This document shows positions 9,483 through 18,833 of a stretch of DNA of 64,000 bases, piece by piece (positions within the stretch are counted from its first letter, which is position 1; every line of letters begins with the position of its first letter). The notes beneath the pieces are model-generated. The model was not told the origin of the DNA and made no database searches. It saw only the letters and a list, made by a program, of their open reading frames with translations. Source of the DNA: JARRNE01 sp963824085 (lineage in GTDB: Bacteria; Pseudomonadota; Gammaproteobacteria; Chromatiales; Chromatiaceae); the NCBI GenBank assembly GCA_963824085.1, contig CAWGNT010000018.1:1-64000 (forward strand). Direction: 5' to 3'. Position numbers and translations under genes: made by a program.

Positions 9483-10462
9483 ATGACCTGGCTGGCACAA
9501 GTGCAGGCGACGCTAAATGCCTGGCTCGCAGATCCGGGCGTTTTGCGTCTCGTGTTTGTCGTTCTGCTCGCAGCGGTCGCTTTCACTCTGGCTTTGGCGC
9601 TCTCGTTTCTGGTATGGGTGATCATCGATCCGCTCAGGCGCCGGGTTGGTGCTATGCGGGTCGAGGGGGGCGAGGCGATCGGCGCCCCGAAAGGGCCCAG
9701 GCGTTCTGACACAGACTGGGCGGCGTTCTTGAAACAAAAGAGCGAGTCCAAGCGCGGGCATATCGCGGAGAGCCTGCTGCACGCGGGGTACCGTTCGCCC
9801 AATGCGGTGCGTCGTGTTCTTCGCCTTCAGGTTCCTCGGCGTGGTGGCGATGCCGACATTGGTGCTCGGCTGGTCGCTGACACCGGCCGGGTCAAGCGTG
9901 ACGCCTCCTGCTTGCGCTAGCGGTTGGCGCCGGCGCCATCGCCTACGTGCTGCCGGACATTTGGGTGGCGAGAAAGGCGCGTCGCCGCCAGGAAAGGCTG
10001 CGTCGAGCGCTGCCCGATGCGCTTGACCTAATGGTGGTGTGCACGGAGGCCGGCCTCGGGTTGAATGCGGCGATTCAGCGCGTGGCGGACGAGATCGAGA
10101 TCCAACACGCCGATCTCTCCGACGAGTTGCATCTGGTGATGATGCAGACTCGGGCGGGCATGGACAATCGTACCGCCCTGAAAGAGCTGGAGGCCCGTAC
10201 AGGTGTGGACGACATTCGGGCGTTCGTTACTACGCTGGTGCAGTCCATGCGCTTTGGGACCAGTATCGCCGAGAGCCTCCGCGTGTTCTCCGAAGAGATG
10301 CGCGACAAACGCCTCCAGCGGGTGCAGGAGGCCGCCGCAAAGCTCTCGGTGAAGATGCTTGGCCCCATCGCGCTCTTCATCTTCCCGAGCTTCCTGTTGG
10401 TGGCGATAGGCCCCGCAATAATACGCATGATGCAGGCGCTCGCCAGGATGCATTCCGGATAG
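9483..10462 (+). CDS. tadC: TadC platform protein (two +1 frame breaks)
   Basis: Second T2SS-F-type platform protein of the Tad machine, inner membrane. ATG 9483 follows a GGGGAG ribosome site. Removing C 9810 (NAV-VVFFAFRFLGVVAMP) and C 9904 (SSVT-LLLALAVGAGAIAYVLP) gives one protein of about 325 residues that contains the F-domain RRALPDALDLMVVCTEAGLG and the final helices ending at 10462. Length and helix layout are normal once repaired. Thirteen bases separate it from tadB and 36 from tadD, consistent with one operon. Confidence 0.85.
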
Positions 10463-10498
10463 CGGCGTTCTCCTGCCTAAGACCGGTGGTCATGAACG

Positions 10499-11448
10499 AT
10501 GCCGATGCGTAAGCAATCCGCGCTCCGCATGGGGCTCCTTGGGGCCACCGCATGCCTGGCCCTGGTCGGCTGCGCCACACCGCAGACCAAGTCGGCCACC
10601 GTGAACCCATACGGGTCCCTTTACTCCGGTAAGTCGGACGTTGCCTATGCGACCGCGCTGCCGGTTAGCTCAGCGAATGAGGCGATCGTGCGGGGCGACG
10701 CGGCCATTGCCAACGGCGACCTGGACCGGGCGCTGTTCGAGTATATCCGTGCGCTGGAGAAAGAAGGCGACAACGCGGACGTCCTCTACAAGATTGGTGT
10801 TATCCATGCCTCGCGCGGAAATACGGGCTTGGCCGAGATCGCCTACCGTTGGGCGCTGAAGGCGAACCCTCACCATGCAGGGGCATTAACGGGGCTTGGA
10901 ATCCTGCTCACGAAGAAGCGGCAATATGTCGGAAGCCCAAGCCAAGCTTGAGGAGGCGGTTCGCATCAATCCGGATCTGCCGCGTGCACAGAACGCGCTT
11001 GGCGTCCTCGCCGACATAGACAGAGACTATCCGCGGGCGCAGCGTCACTACCAGGCGGCGTTGGCCGTTGCGGGCAAGTCTGCAGAGATTTGGAACAATC
11101 TCGGTTACTCGCGGTACCTAAGCGGCAACCGGCGTGGGCGCCATCGCCGCTTTCAATGAGGCTCTGAAGAACGATCCCCGGTACGAGCGGGCGTGGCGAA
11201 ACCTTGCCCTCGTCTATGCGCGAGAGGGCAACTACAGAAAGGCGTTGGATGCCCTTAGCAAGGTCGAGGACGCACCAAAGGCATACAACGACGTCGGCTA
11301 TGTGGCGATGGTTAGCGGTCGGCTGAACGAGGCCGGCGCTTTGTTCAACGAGGCGATGCAGTTGTCGCCGGAGTATTACGAGCTTGCCGCGGCAAATCTG
11401 CAGCGTTTGCGGACGATTAAGGGCGGTCGGTCGGTCGCGAAGCGATGA
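10499..11448 (+). CDS. tadD: TadD TPR lipoprotein (two +1 frame breaks)
   Basis: Outer-membrane-targeted lipoprotein of tetratricopeptide repeats that acts in secretin assembly or stability. Lipobox LVGC near residue 24. TPR units follow from about residue 60 (GDLDRALFEYIRALE, NTGLAEIAYRWALKANP). Removing T 10925 (KKRQ-MSEAQAKLEEA) and C 11133 (LSGNR-VGAIAAFNEAL) joins the repeats into one protein of about 315 residues that ends at 11448. The TPR consensus continues cleanly over both junctions, which is the evidence that the extra bases are the anomaly. Confidence 0.83.
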
Positions 11449-11736
11449 GCGGTAGAAGGGCGTCATGCGTTGACCGGTGTCTCGGGAGAGCTGAACCGGA
11501 GAGACGCACCGAAATGGAGGCTTACGCATGCGACCGGTTGCCAGATTACACCCAGAAGCGCGATCGATGACGCAGCTTGCTGACCGCTCGGTGTCATCCG
11601 ACACGGGTCTTTCTGCGCTGTCTGATCCTCCGCGTTTGGGGCCCCGCCGCGCTGCCCACTTGTGGCTAAGGCCATGAGCGTGTGCCTAGACAGCGCCGGT
11701 GGGCGTACCTGCGTCGCAGGCGCGAGTCCGACCTCG

Positions 11737-12309
11737 ATGAAGCGGCAGGCCGGCGCAGAAATGGTCGAGTTCATTCTGACGCTGCCGTTTTTCTTCATCG
11801 TGGTCTTCATGTTCATCGATTTTGGGATCGTGCTTTTCGACAAGGGTACCCTCAACGAAGCATCACGTATCGGGGCAAGGCAGGCAAGTTTATTTTGGAT
11901 TGATCCGGCCAACTACAACAATGATCCGAAAAACGCGACAGAGATCCGCCGCAACATACGGATGAAGGAATCGATGATTGTGACCGCTGTCGATTTATAC
12001 CGTGATAATATTTTAATAAAATTCGCCAGTGACACAGGAACAATAAGCCCGAAAGACACGTATTTTGTTGGCATGCCGTCAGGAGACGTAACCGGGTCAT
12101 ATCCAGCCCGAACTTTTATAGACGTGTCCGGATATGCCTTGACTATCAACCTTTGTTACCCTTACCGCGATTTCGGTCTCCTTTCCCTCCTCAACATCAA
12201 CAACGCGACCGGCTGCCCAACTGACGCAAATCCTACTCCTCCAGCGCCCGCGCCGCGTCAATTGATCCTAGACGCCAGAAGTCGCCTGACCGCAGAGTCA
12301 CGCCTGTAG
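11737..12309 (+). CDS. tadE: TadE-type pseudopilin
   Basis: Minor pilin of the Tad system, processed by CpaA. The TadE signature GAEMVEFILTLPFFFIV forms the N-terminal hydrophobic helix, followed by FDKGTLNEASRIGARQAS and a periplasmic domain. About 190 residues. The frame is open back to GTG 11662, but ATG 11737 (MKRQAGAEMVEF) gives the short leader usual for the family; no clear ribosome site decides it. The C-terminal half (from about base 11890) is richer in AT than its neighbours. The 288 bases between tadD and this start hold no recognisable gene. Confidence 0.82.
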   Translation: MKRQAGAEMVEFILTLPFFFIVVFMFIDFGIVLFDKGTLNEASRIGARQASLFWIDPANYNNDPKNATEIRRNIRMKESMIVTAVDLYRDNILIKFASDTGTISPKDTYFVGMPSGDVTGSYPARTFIDVSGYALTINLCYPYRDFGLLSLLNINNATGCPTDANPTPPAPAPRQLILDARSRLTAESRL

Positions 12310-12317
12310 GTTCAGCA

Positions 12318-12746
12318 ATGATGATACGCCAAAAGCCACTGGCGAAGCAGCACGGTGCCGATATCGTGGAGTTCATAGTTACGCTCCCGTTTGTGATGAT
12401 CCTGTTTTTCATGATTGTGGGGTTTGGGGTGGCGATGTGCGATTGGGCGGTGATTGCCAATGCAAGTCGCGCCGCAGCGCGGGAGGCGATCAGAAATACC
12501 GATAACACGGCCGTGTATAATGCTGCTAATGCAGTATTGGCGTCGCTTATCATCTGGAAGGGGAGCACTTCTTATACGTGTAATGCGGCCAACTGCCCGA
12601 TTGTTCCAAGTGATAGAAGCAGTACAGCCTCCGGTGCCGATGTCAGCGTCACGGTCAGCTATACCGTTCAATTTCCCATTCCATGGCTTTCCGGAGTTGA
12701 CTTGCCCCTGGCGTCGGTGACACATATGTCTATGCTTCCACGCTAA
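12318..12746 (+). CDS. tadF: TadF/TadE-like pseudopilin
   Basis: Second TadE-like pseudopilin of 142 residues. GADIVEFIVTLPFVMILFF matches the family helix, followed by ASRAAAREAIRNT, the short conserved helix after the membrane anchor. The remainder is a small periplasmic domain with two Cys (TCNAANCP) that may form a disulfide. It starts eight bases after tadE and ends 12 bases before the tadG-like gene, so the three are translated together. The tadE/tadF naming between these two paralogues is by position only. Confidence 0.82.
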   Translation: MMIRQKPLAKQHGADIVEFIVTLPFVMILFFMIVGFGVAMCDWAVIANASRAAAREAIRNTDNTAVYNAANAVLASLIIWKGSTSYTCNAANCPIVPSDRSSTASGADVSVTVSYTVQFPIPWLSGVDLPLASVTHMSMLPR

Positions 12747-12758
12747 GGGAGACGTCCG

Positions 12759-14507
12759 ATGGTCAAGAATGATCTCAAACCTCAACGTGGCGCAGCCATC
12801 TTTCACTGGCTCGTAGCCTTGATCCCCTTAGCGGCGATCGGAGTGTTCGCCATTGACCTAAACGATCTCCATGTCGCCCATACCGAGCTGCAAAAAGCCG
12901 CAGATGCCGGCGCATTGAAGGGCACACTGTGGCTTTACTGCCCCGACGGCACGATCAATTCCGCCGATGGGGGTAAGCAGTGTGTCGATAGCAATGGCAA
13001 CTGTGTAACGGGTCCCGACGGCAACTGCCTTCCTGATGCCCTTACGGCGGCTGCAAATGCGGCGCAGGCCAACGACAGTCAAGGCGCGGCCGTGGAAGTC
13101 ACATCGACCGAGCGCGGACATTGGGAATTCATGCACAGCCATCAGGATGCGAAGGGGGTCGAGCGTGGGGGGGTGTTTACGGCGATTAGCAATCTCACGT
13201 CGGCTCCCCTCGTAGACACCACGGGAAGCTACCGGCCCATCAGCGACATCGATAACCTTCCGAATGCGGCGGTGGCGAATTGTGATGGCTCCTCTCCTGA
13301 CAGCAATGCCCAACCCGGCACTTCGACGGATTTGAACCGAGACACCTGCAACGTCAACTCCGTACGCGTATGCGTCGCGCGAAACACGACACCGGTGCTA
13401 TCCTTCCTTGGTAGGCTTCTTGGCGCAGGGCCGTTCACAAGCTCGGCCTGTGCGGTGGCTTATATTGGCTTCAGCTCCTATGTAACGGAGGACAGCTTGG
13501 ACGCGCCCATCGCGATCTGCGAGAACAAGATCAAAGTTGGCGACGGTTACAGCTGTACGATAGCGACTTTTACGCCCACCTCCGATTCCTCGGTCAATCC
13601 TCAGGAGACTGCGCAGTGGGTCAATTTCGGAGAGTGCGGGACCCAACCGCCTGTCAATGACAGCAAGCAGCAAGGGGTCAGGGGCATAATAGATAACATG
13701 TCGTGCCCGAGCACGGGCCTTAATCCGCGGCTTGCCATCGGCACGAGCCTCAATGTCAACGGAGGCGAACTTCCTAACGCGACGGGAGATCTTCGGACCA
13801 AATGGCTGAACTGTGCGGGGCTTGATCAGGACTCAGACCCAGACCATTGTCCTGATACCCCTTGGTTGCTAAAGCTACCGCGTGTCGAGTGCCTGGATTC
13901 CGACGGTAATGCGATCCCGAATGGCCAGTGCAAGACCTTATTGGGTACGGTGGCGGTTCAAGTGCTCTGGGTGACCGATCACGGGTCGATTCCAGATAAG
14001 CATGGGATATGCCAAATCCCCACTCGTATGACCGACGTGAGTATCGGGGCAGGGGATGGGACCACTCAGTTGAATTGGGACGTCAACATCCCTAACGGGG
14101 GCGCTGTTGATGGCAAGAATTTCGTCACCGTGAGAACTAGGTTCGATACGTTTCAAGACGGCAGTTCCGTCCCGAACGGCGTTAACGCCAGCTTCTCGGA
14201 TTTGACGTGGACGACTTGTCAATCCTTCGATCCCGCGGACCAAGCAAAATGCGCGGACGGGAATAATGCGGTGATCTACGACGACAAGACTCCGTATACG
14301 GAGGAGAAGCAAGAGTGGGATGCCTTCGTGAGGGCCTTTGACATGCAGATCGGTCCAGGTGTCTATGCTTGGTGGTCAGATGCACCCAAGAATCCGTATC
14401 AGGCAGACACCTATTACTTCGCCCCTTATTGCGGGGCCACGAAAGGCGGCGGCACCGGTGGCCCCAATTTCGGCGTTCTCGCCGAGGTGCCAGTGCTGGT
14501 CTACTGA
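12759..14507 (+). CDS. tadG: TadG-like pilus assembly protein
   Basis: 582-residue membrane-anchored periplasmic protein. The N-terminal RGAAIFHWLVALIPLAAIGVFAI helix region and DLNDLHVAHTELQKAADAGALKGT match the TadE/TadG-like Flp pilus assembly family (IPR family commonly found last in tad loci). The long C-terminal part is Asp/Asn/Gly/Cys-rich with many small Cys pairs (CPDG, CVDSNGNC, DGNC), resembling extracellular von Willebrand-less TadG variants; I see no clear MIDAS motif. Starts 12 bases after tadF, ribosome site gggagacgtcc. It closes the tad locus. Confidence 0.78.
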   Translation: MVKNDLKPQRGAAIFHWLVALIPLAAIGVFAIDLNDLHVAHTELQKAADAGALKGTLWLYCPDGTINSADGGKQCVDSNGNCVTGPDGNCLPDALTAAANAAQANDSQGAAVEVTSTERGHWEFMHSHQDAKGVERGGVFTAISNLTSAPLVDTTGSYRPISDIDNLPNAAVANCDGSSPDSNAQPGTSTDLNRDTCNVNSVRVCVARNTTPVLSFLGRLLGAGPFTSSACAVAYIGFSSYVTEDSLDAPIAICENKIKVGDGYSCTIATFTPTSDSSVNPQETAQWVNFGECGTQPPVNDSKQQGVRGIIDNMSCPSTGLNPRLAIGTSLNVNGGELPNATGDLRTKWLNCAGLDQDSDPDHCPDTPWLLKLPRVECLDSDGNAIPNGQCKTLLGTVAVQVLWVTDHGSIPDKHGICQIPTRMTDVSIGAGDGTTQLNWDVNIPNGGAVDGKNFVTVRTRFDTFQDGSSVPNGVNASFSDLTWTTCQSFDPADQAKCADGNNAVIYDDKTPYTEEKQEWDAFVRAFDMQIGPGVYAWWSDAPKNPYQADTYYFAPYCGATKGGGTGGPNFGVLAEVPVLVY

Positions 14508-14804
14508 CCAATGGTCTCGATCCCTCTGCTCGGACAAAACCGCTGATAGCGGCTCGGCAACTGGTGCGCGCCGCACTGGAAAGCCGGGGGGGACGTCTCG
14601 AGAGGGTTTGTTCCCTCAGACGCACCGTGGTGCGATGAGACAGCCGACCTCATTGCTGTATATCTGGGATCCTGGACTTGGCCGAGTGCCGCAACCGCGA
14701 CTGCCGCGGGATCTCCGCGAGCAGCTCAAACCCTTTCCGGTCCTGAAACACGGGGCCAACTGTACTCCTAAGTTGACCCGCGACGTTGAGGGTGGCAAGC
14801 CAGA
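14508..14804. other. 297-bp gap after the tad locus
   Basis: No gene recognised. A weak 5-bp stem (ccgct/agcgg at about 14540-14552) without a T run is the only terminator-like structure after tadG. Confidence 0.3.
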
Positions 14805-15989
14805 ATGAAGCTCCGACTGCGGTCCCTCTGGCGTAAGCTCATAAAGGTCGCTCCCGCTGCGGGAGTCCTGATCTTTGCCATGTCAACGATTCAGATGACC
14901 CACAAGGTCATCGTGGGCGAAGCCCACTATTTCGGCGGTGATTTCGTCTCCTTCTATTCCGCGGGGCAGATGGCGCTGCGGGGGGACACGCAGCTCAGCT
15001 ATGACATGAAGGAGTTTGGAAGGGAGGTTGCCAAATACGACCCAATGAATGCGGACAAGCTTCTGTGGTCTTATCCGCCGAGCATGTTTCTGTTCGTCAC
15101 GCCCTTTGCGGTGGAGTCCATCCTCGTGGCGTCCGTCCTCTGGACGATGCTCTCACTCCTCCTCTTTCTCTACGCGGCCTTTCGCATCTACCCGCACTGG
15201 TCTGTCTTGGGCATCATCCTTGGCTCGCCGAGTATCATCAAGATCGTGGTCTATGGGCAGGCGAGTCTGTTCTTTGCGGCCGCCTTGGGCATCGGGTTGG
15301 TGAGCATGTCGCGCAAGCGGGACGCCTGGGGCGGGGCGATCCTCTCCGGGGCCACGCTCAAGCCGCACCTCAGTCTGTTTGTTCCGGTCTTCCTCTACCT
15401 GGAAAAGGACTATCGGGCGCTGGCGGCCTTCGTCGCCGCCCCGCTGATTGCCCTGCTCGTTGCCGTCGGCATCTTCGGCCCGGGCTCTCTCTCGGGCTTC
15501 TTTAGCGGCCTCTTTGGAAAGACGATTCCATACCTCTACGAGCGACTGAACTTCAAGATCATGGCGAGTCCCTACGCGGCCCTTCGGCTTTGGGGCGTTC
15601 CGCAGGATATGGCGATGTATGGCCACCTCTTCGCCGCCGCGGTGATGGTCGGCGTTAGCATTTACTTGCTGCGGTCGTCCGCGCCGCTCTTGCTGAAAGG
15701 CGCGCTTGTCCTTCCAACGACCTTGGTCATGTCCCCCTATGTGTATGAATATGACCTCGCTGCATTGGCGCTCAGCCTCTTGATAGTCTATCGGTTCCGC
15801 GACCAACTCGGCTTTGGGGTACTAGAGTCCATTGTGGCACTCGTGTCGGCTTTTGCTTTGTTCATCACACCCCACCCGCCGCCGGGGGTGCCTATTCCCT
15901 GTATTGTATTGATCGCTGTTTATACGGTCACGGCGCGGAAGCTGCTGCCCTTCCGTCAATCCGAGCAGGTGATCAGCGTTGAAGATTAA
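14805..15989 (+). CDS. GT87/DUF2029-like membrane glycosyltransferase
   Basis: 394-residue integral-membrane protein with about ten hydrophobic helices. The GT87 pattern is visible: an acidic first loop (FGGDFVSFYSAG), a tyrosine-proline motif (LLWSYPPSMFLFVTPFA) and a Lys-Pro loop (ATLKPHLSLFVPVF). Members of this family move sugars from polyprenyl-phosphate donors to glycans on the outer side of the membrane. Substrate unknown. First of a run of nine such proteins. Start ATG 14805. A perfect 20-bp palindrome follows the stop. Confidence 0.75.
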   Translation: MKLRLRSLWRKLIKVAPAAGVLIFAMSTIQMTHKVIVGEAHYFGGDFVSFYSAGQMALRGDTQLSYDMKEFGREVAKYDPMNADKLLWSYPPSMFLFVTPFAVESILVASVLWTMLSLLLFLYAAFRIYPHWSVLGIILGSPSIIKIVVYGQASLFFAAALGIGLVSMSRKRDAWGGAILSGATLKPHLSLFVPVFLYLEKDYRALAAFVAAPLIALLVAVGIFGPGSLSGFFSGLFGKTIPYLYERLNFKIMASPYAALRLWGVPQDMAMYGHLFAAAVMVGVSIYLLRSSAPLLLKGALVLPTTLVMSPYVYEYDLAALALSLLIVYRFRDQLGFGVLESIVALVSAFALFITPHPPPGVPIPCIVLIAVYTVTARKLLPFRQSEQVISVED

Positions 15990-16004
15990 TCGTAACCTAC
16001 ACCT

Positions 16005-16024
16005 TGACGCGCACGTGCGCGTCA
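16005..16024. repeat. perfect 20-bp palindrome
   Basis: TGACGCGCAC followed directly by its reverse complement, 15 bases after the GT87 stop codon. No T run on either side, so a weak terminator or a dyad protein-binding site are both possible. Confidence 0.5.
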
Positions 16025-16214
16025 TCACGAAAAGATCAAAGGAACCTACATCTCAGTTAAATCGGCATAGCGGCGGCGACTAGCCCCGAGGGCAGATACC
16101 ATTTGCTTATGGCCGGGACCCGAGCCGGCGAGTCCAGGCCATATCGTGGTACCGTGCGAGAAGGACACATTCACGAGGATCGGATCTGAGCGACGTGTTT
16201 TGCCCAGGAGATTA

Positions 16215-16290
16215 CCGTGAAAGTCGCGCACGGCGCGCTCCCAATCGCCCTCGCCCTCTGGGAGAGGGTCGGGGTGAGGGAAACGGTCAT
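16215..16290. repeat. dispersed CCCTCTC/GAGAGGG hairpin repeat
   Basis: A GC-rich inverted element centred on ccctctgggagaggg, followed by tcggggtgaggg. Related copies occur near 5508, 35516, 39030 and 57178. It has the look of a REP-type extragenic hairpin. Confidence 0.5.
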
Positions 16291-16339
16291 GGTGGCAGCG
16301 ACTTACATTTTCCGGGGTGGCGCCGACGCCATGAACGTT

Positions 16340-16552
16340 AAAGCTCAGCTGGACGTTCCGCATCCCTTCCCTGGGGTCGGATCCCGGCGTTCCTTGCCGG
16401 GATGCCGGGCCAGGTACCGTCAGCGTCGTCGTTCCGGCGGAGCTTGCCCCGGACTTGATCCGGGGGGAGTGCCGAAACCCAGGTGCCGGAGACGGCGACC
16501 AACCCCGTCGCAAAGCTGGTCCTCGGCCGTAGCTGAGGAATAGCGGTAATCA
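16340..16552. repeat. ~200-bp dispersed repeat, copy A
   Basis: Aligns over its whole length with 23228-23421. Shared blocks include ctcagctggac at the left end, the hairpin gatcccggcgttcc/ttgccgggat, cgtcgttccggc, aaccaggtgc and gctgaggaatagcg at the right end. Copy A has an extra ccggacttgatccgggg hairpin. No open frame is conserved between copies, so this is a non-coding repeat. Its right end abuts the small membrane gene on the minus strand. Confidence 0.65.
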
Positions 16553-16645
16553 CCTTTGACCAAGCCGTAGATAGATCAGGCCCAAGAGTAAGGCGATCAG
16601 AACCAGAAGAAACGTATCGGCCAGTAAGAGATAATGATCAACCAT
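16550..16645 (-). CDS. 31-residue predicted membrane protein
   Basis: ATG at 16645 on the minus strand, preceded by a purine-rich site (cggggacgac). The product, MVDHYLLLADTFLLVLIALL plus GLIYLRLGQR, is almost a single transmembrane helix with a positive C-terminal end. No family recognised. It is the last gene of the minus-strand glycosyltransferase block. Small size means chance cannot be excluded, but the ribosome site, the hydrophobic pattern and the basic tail make it plausible. Confidence 0.4.
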   Translation of the reverse strand: MVDHYLLLADTFLLVLIALLLGLIYLRLGQR

Positions 16646-16996
16646 GTCGTCCCCGTCGTATTATGCGTGGAAAGGAGACTTAACGTTAGGTGTGAGCGAG
16701 CAATGTGTCAAGGCAAATATGGATGAAACTCCCGGCCGGTAACAAATCCGGAGGGGGTGCGTTGACTGTCGGCGCTTAGCAAGGCCCCGGTGGAAGTGAC
16801 GGTCCGGGGGCTGCCGTTTGCCCTCAGTTGATTGGCCGGCAATAGCGACTTATCGCTAATCACCTAATCCCCAGCAGTGATGCCCAAGATTAGGCTGTCC
16901 CTGCGAAGAAAGGGGGAGAGCGAGCAGATAGAAAGTCGTTGATGGACTCCCTTCGCGATGTGCTCGCGCTAGACAGTTACGCGAAAATTTTTGCGC
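16646..16996. other. 351-bp gap
   Basis: Between the 31-residue gene and the end of the membrane protein gene upstream of it. It contains several G/C-rich possible hairpins (for example ccccgg at 16784-16789 with ccgggg at 16804-16809). I looked for a GEMM or cobalamin riboswitch here and could not support one. Confidence 0.3.
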
Positions 16997-18691
16997 TTAA
17001 GGCTCAAGCACCTCGAAAACGTCGGCGTCCGCGTTGGACGCCTCGGGTACCCGCCGTAGATAGCCCGGGACGTGCATCACGGGTGATCGAGCCAGTAGCC
17101 GGACGCTATTCTCACCTATCGTCTCAGCGCGCTTTTGGCTGAAAATGAGATAGCGTACGCCGGTGCTGCGAAGCACCGAGCGTCGCCATTCGTCTGGGGT
17201 GTCTGGCATCAGGAAGCGCTGCCAATTCTCCATGGTTAAGTAGAAATGCGGCGTCTCACTCCAGTGGCCGGCATTGACGGAGTGGCCTGTCAGACCTGGG
17301 GTGAAGCTTGCAACCGTGGTGTCGACGACCTTAACTCTGCCGTTATCCTGGACCGCGATCCATGGCAATGGCTGCACCACCGCGTTTGGGGACACGCTTC
17401 GCCGCAGCCAGTCTAAGGCAGACTTCTCGCCTGCCAGCAGGAATGGGCGCCCCGCTCCATACGGCGCATAAGGCAGGAGCCACAAGTCGCGCAATACGAA
17501 GAACACATTCGTAGTTGCCAGCAGCACCATAGCGAGCGCCGCCCATGGCCGCCAACTGGAGGCGCGTAAGTGCATGAGTATCCACCAGAGCCCCACGCCG
17601 GCGAGCAGGGCAATTGGTATATGCGCGCCCATGAGCAACTTGCGTTCGAAGCTCACGGGGATATAGGCGGCCGCGATATTGGCCACTGCCCACACAGCGA
17701 GGAACAGGTGTGGGCGCTGCACGGAAGCTGGCGGACCCGGCACCAATGACGACCAGCGCAGTGCGACAAGGCCGATAAGTGCCAAGGGCACCAATAGGCC
17801 GAAGCCCAGCAAAACCCACCAGACTGCAGGCGCGAGAGTAAGTGATTCAACTCGTTGGGCGAAGACGGCATCCGTGCGGTAAAGCCAAAGCATGTAGCCG
17901 GTGGACAGAGCGGCCGGGAGCGCAGCGACCAGTGCGCGGCGCAGCATCGGCCAAAACAAGCGTTCGTCGTATAGCCCATTCGCTGCGATATAGCTGGCCC
18001 AGATGACTGTGAGCGTAATGACATCGTAGGTGTGAATATTTCCCAGGAAAAACCCCAGGATTCCCGCTATGATTACGGGACGCCAACCACGGGTCCGCTC
18101 CGCTTCAAGGAGATTGATGAGCACCCCGAGCATGAGTGCGAGCGAAACCGAGAATAGCGGCAGGAGGTAGATACTGAGAAAGCTGATGGCTTCCGGCTGC
18201 CAGAGATCCACAGGGCGTTCGATACCGATACCGACGTGCCAGTCGGCAGGAATCCACCCCAGGCCAGCGCTGAACAACACGGTGAGAAAGGCTAAACGGC
18301 GCGCAGACTCGTCCGGGATTAGCATCGTGGCCAGCTTCCATACTAAGCGAAGAAAGATCATCCCGCTTAGTATCCTTACGGTGTGGTAGACCAGCACCAA
18401 CGGAAGACCGGTCCAACGAGCCACTTTCCCGAGAGCAAGAAAAAGAGCGTTAACCATATAGCCCGGCTGGGGCACGGTTGTGAATAGGTTGTGCTGGAAC
18501 CATGCGCCGTCGGCGTACTGTCGCATCCACGACAGATAGACACACTGATCGCCAGTATTGAAAAGAAACCACGAATACCATCCGAAGAGCGGGGATGTGC
18601 CTTGGTGCGAATAGGCCACCAGATAAGGCAAGGCGGTAAGCGTCATGACCGCCGCAGACACGCCGAGCGCCCAGCGATCTCCTGACTTCAT
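16997..18691 (-). CDS. large polytopic membrane protein, GT-C-like
   Basis: 564 residues from ATG 18691 with about twelve hydrophobic segments and a C-terminal soluble part of about 130 residues. The first loop holds FNTGDQCVYLSWMRQYADG, an Asp-containing loop typical of GT-C membrane glycosyltransferases, but I cannot assign a named family. A TTG at 18742 would extend the frame by 17 residues; neither start has a strong ribosome site. It lies 142 bases after gtrA in a minus-strand block with GT2 and GT87 genes, which suggests it transfers a lipid-linked sugar. Confidence 0.6.
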   Translation of the reverse strand: MKSGDRWALGVSAAVMTLTALPYLVAYSHQGTSPLFGWYSWFLFNTGDQCVYLSWMRQYADGAWFQHNLFTTVPQPGYMVNALFLALGKVARWTGLPLVLVYHTVRILSGMIFLRLVWKLATMLIPDESARRLAFLTVLFSAGLGWIPADWHVGIGIERPVDLWQPEAISFLSIYLLPLFSVSLALMLGVLINLLEAERTRGWRPVIIAGILGFFLGNIHTYDVITLTVIWASYIAANGLYDERLFWPMLRRALVAALPAALSTGYMLWLYRTDAVFAQRVESLTLAPAVWWVLLGFGLLVPLALIGLVALRWSSLVPGPPASVQRPHLFLAVWAVANIAAAYIPVSFERKLLMGAHIPIALLAGVGLWWILMHLRASSWRPWAALAMVLLATTNVFFVLRDLWLLPYAPYGAGRPFLLAGEKSALDWLRRSVSPNAVVQPLPWIAVQDNGRVKVVDTTVASFTPGLTGHSVNAGHWSETPHFYLTMENWQRFLMPDTPDEWRRSVLRSTGVRYLIFSQKRAETIGENSVRLLARSPVMHVPGYLRRVPEASNADADVFEVLEP

Positions 18692-18833
18692 TTTGGCACT
18701 CTGCCCCGTGGCTAACGGCACAGAGCTCGCCCGTTTGTCCAAGGCGCTTGTCTATTGCTTAGTGAAAGGCTTACCCGTAGAAAACACGGTATATTTAGGC
18801 TCATGTCTTCAGCGGCGCGGAAGCCGTCATCGC

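Noticed and set aside
6717..11133. Programmed +1 frameshifting as the explanation of the broken tad genes
   Set aside because: The twelve sites share no slippery sequence or downstream structure, and five unrelated proteins are affected within one stretch. Kept only as an unlikely alternative to sequence error.
16646..16996. Riboswitch (cyclic di-GMP or cobalamin type)
   Set aside because: Only general G/C hairpins are present; the conserved core bases of either class are not found.
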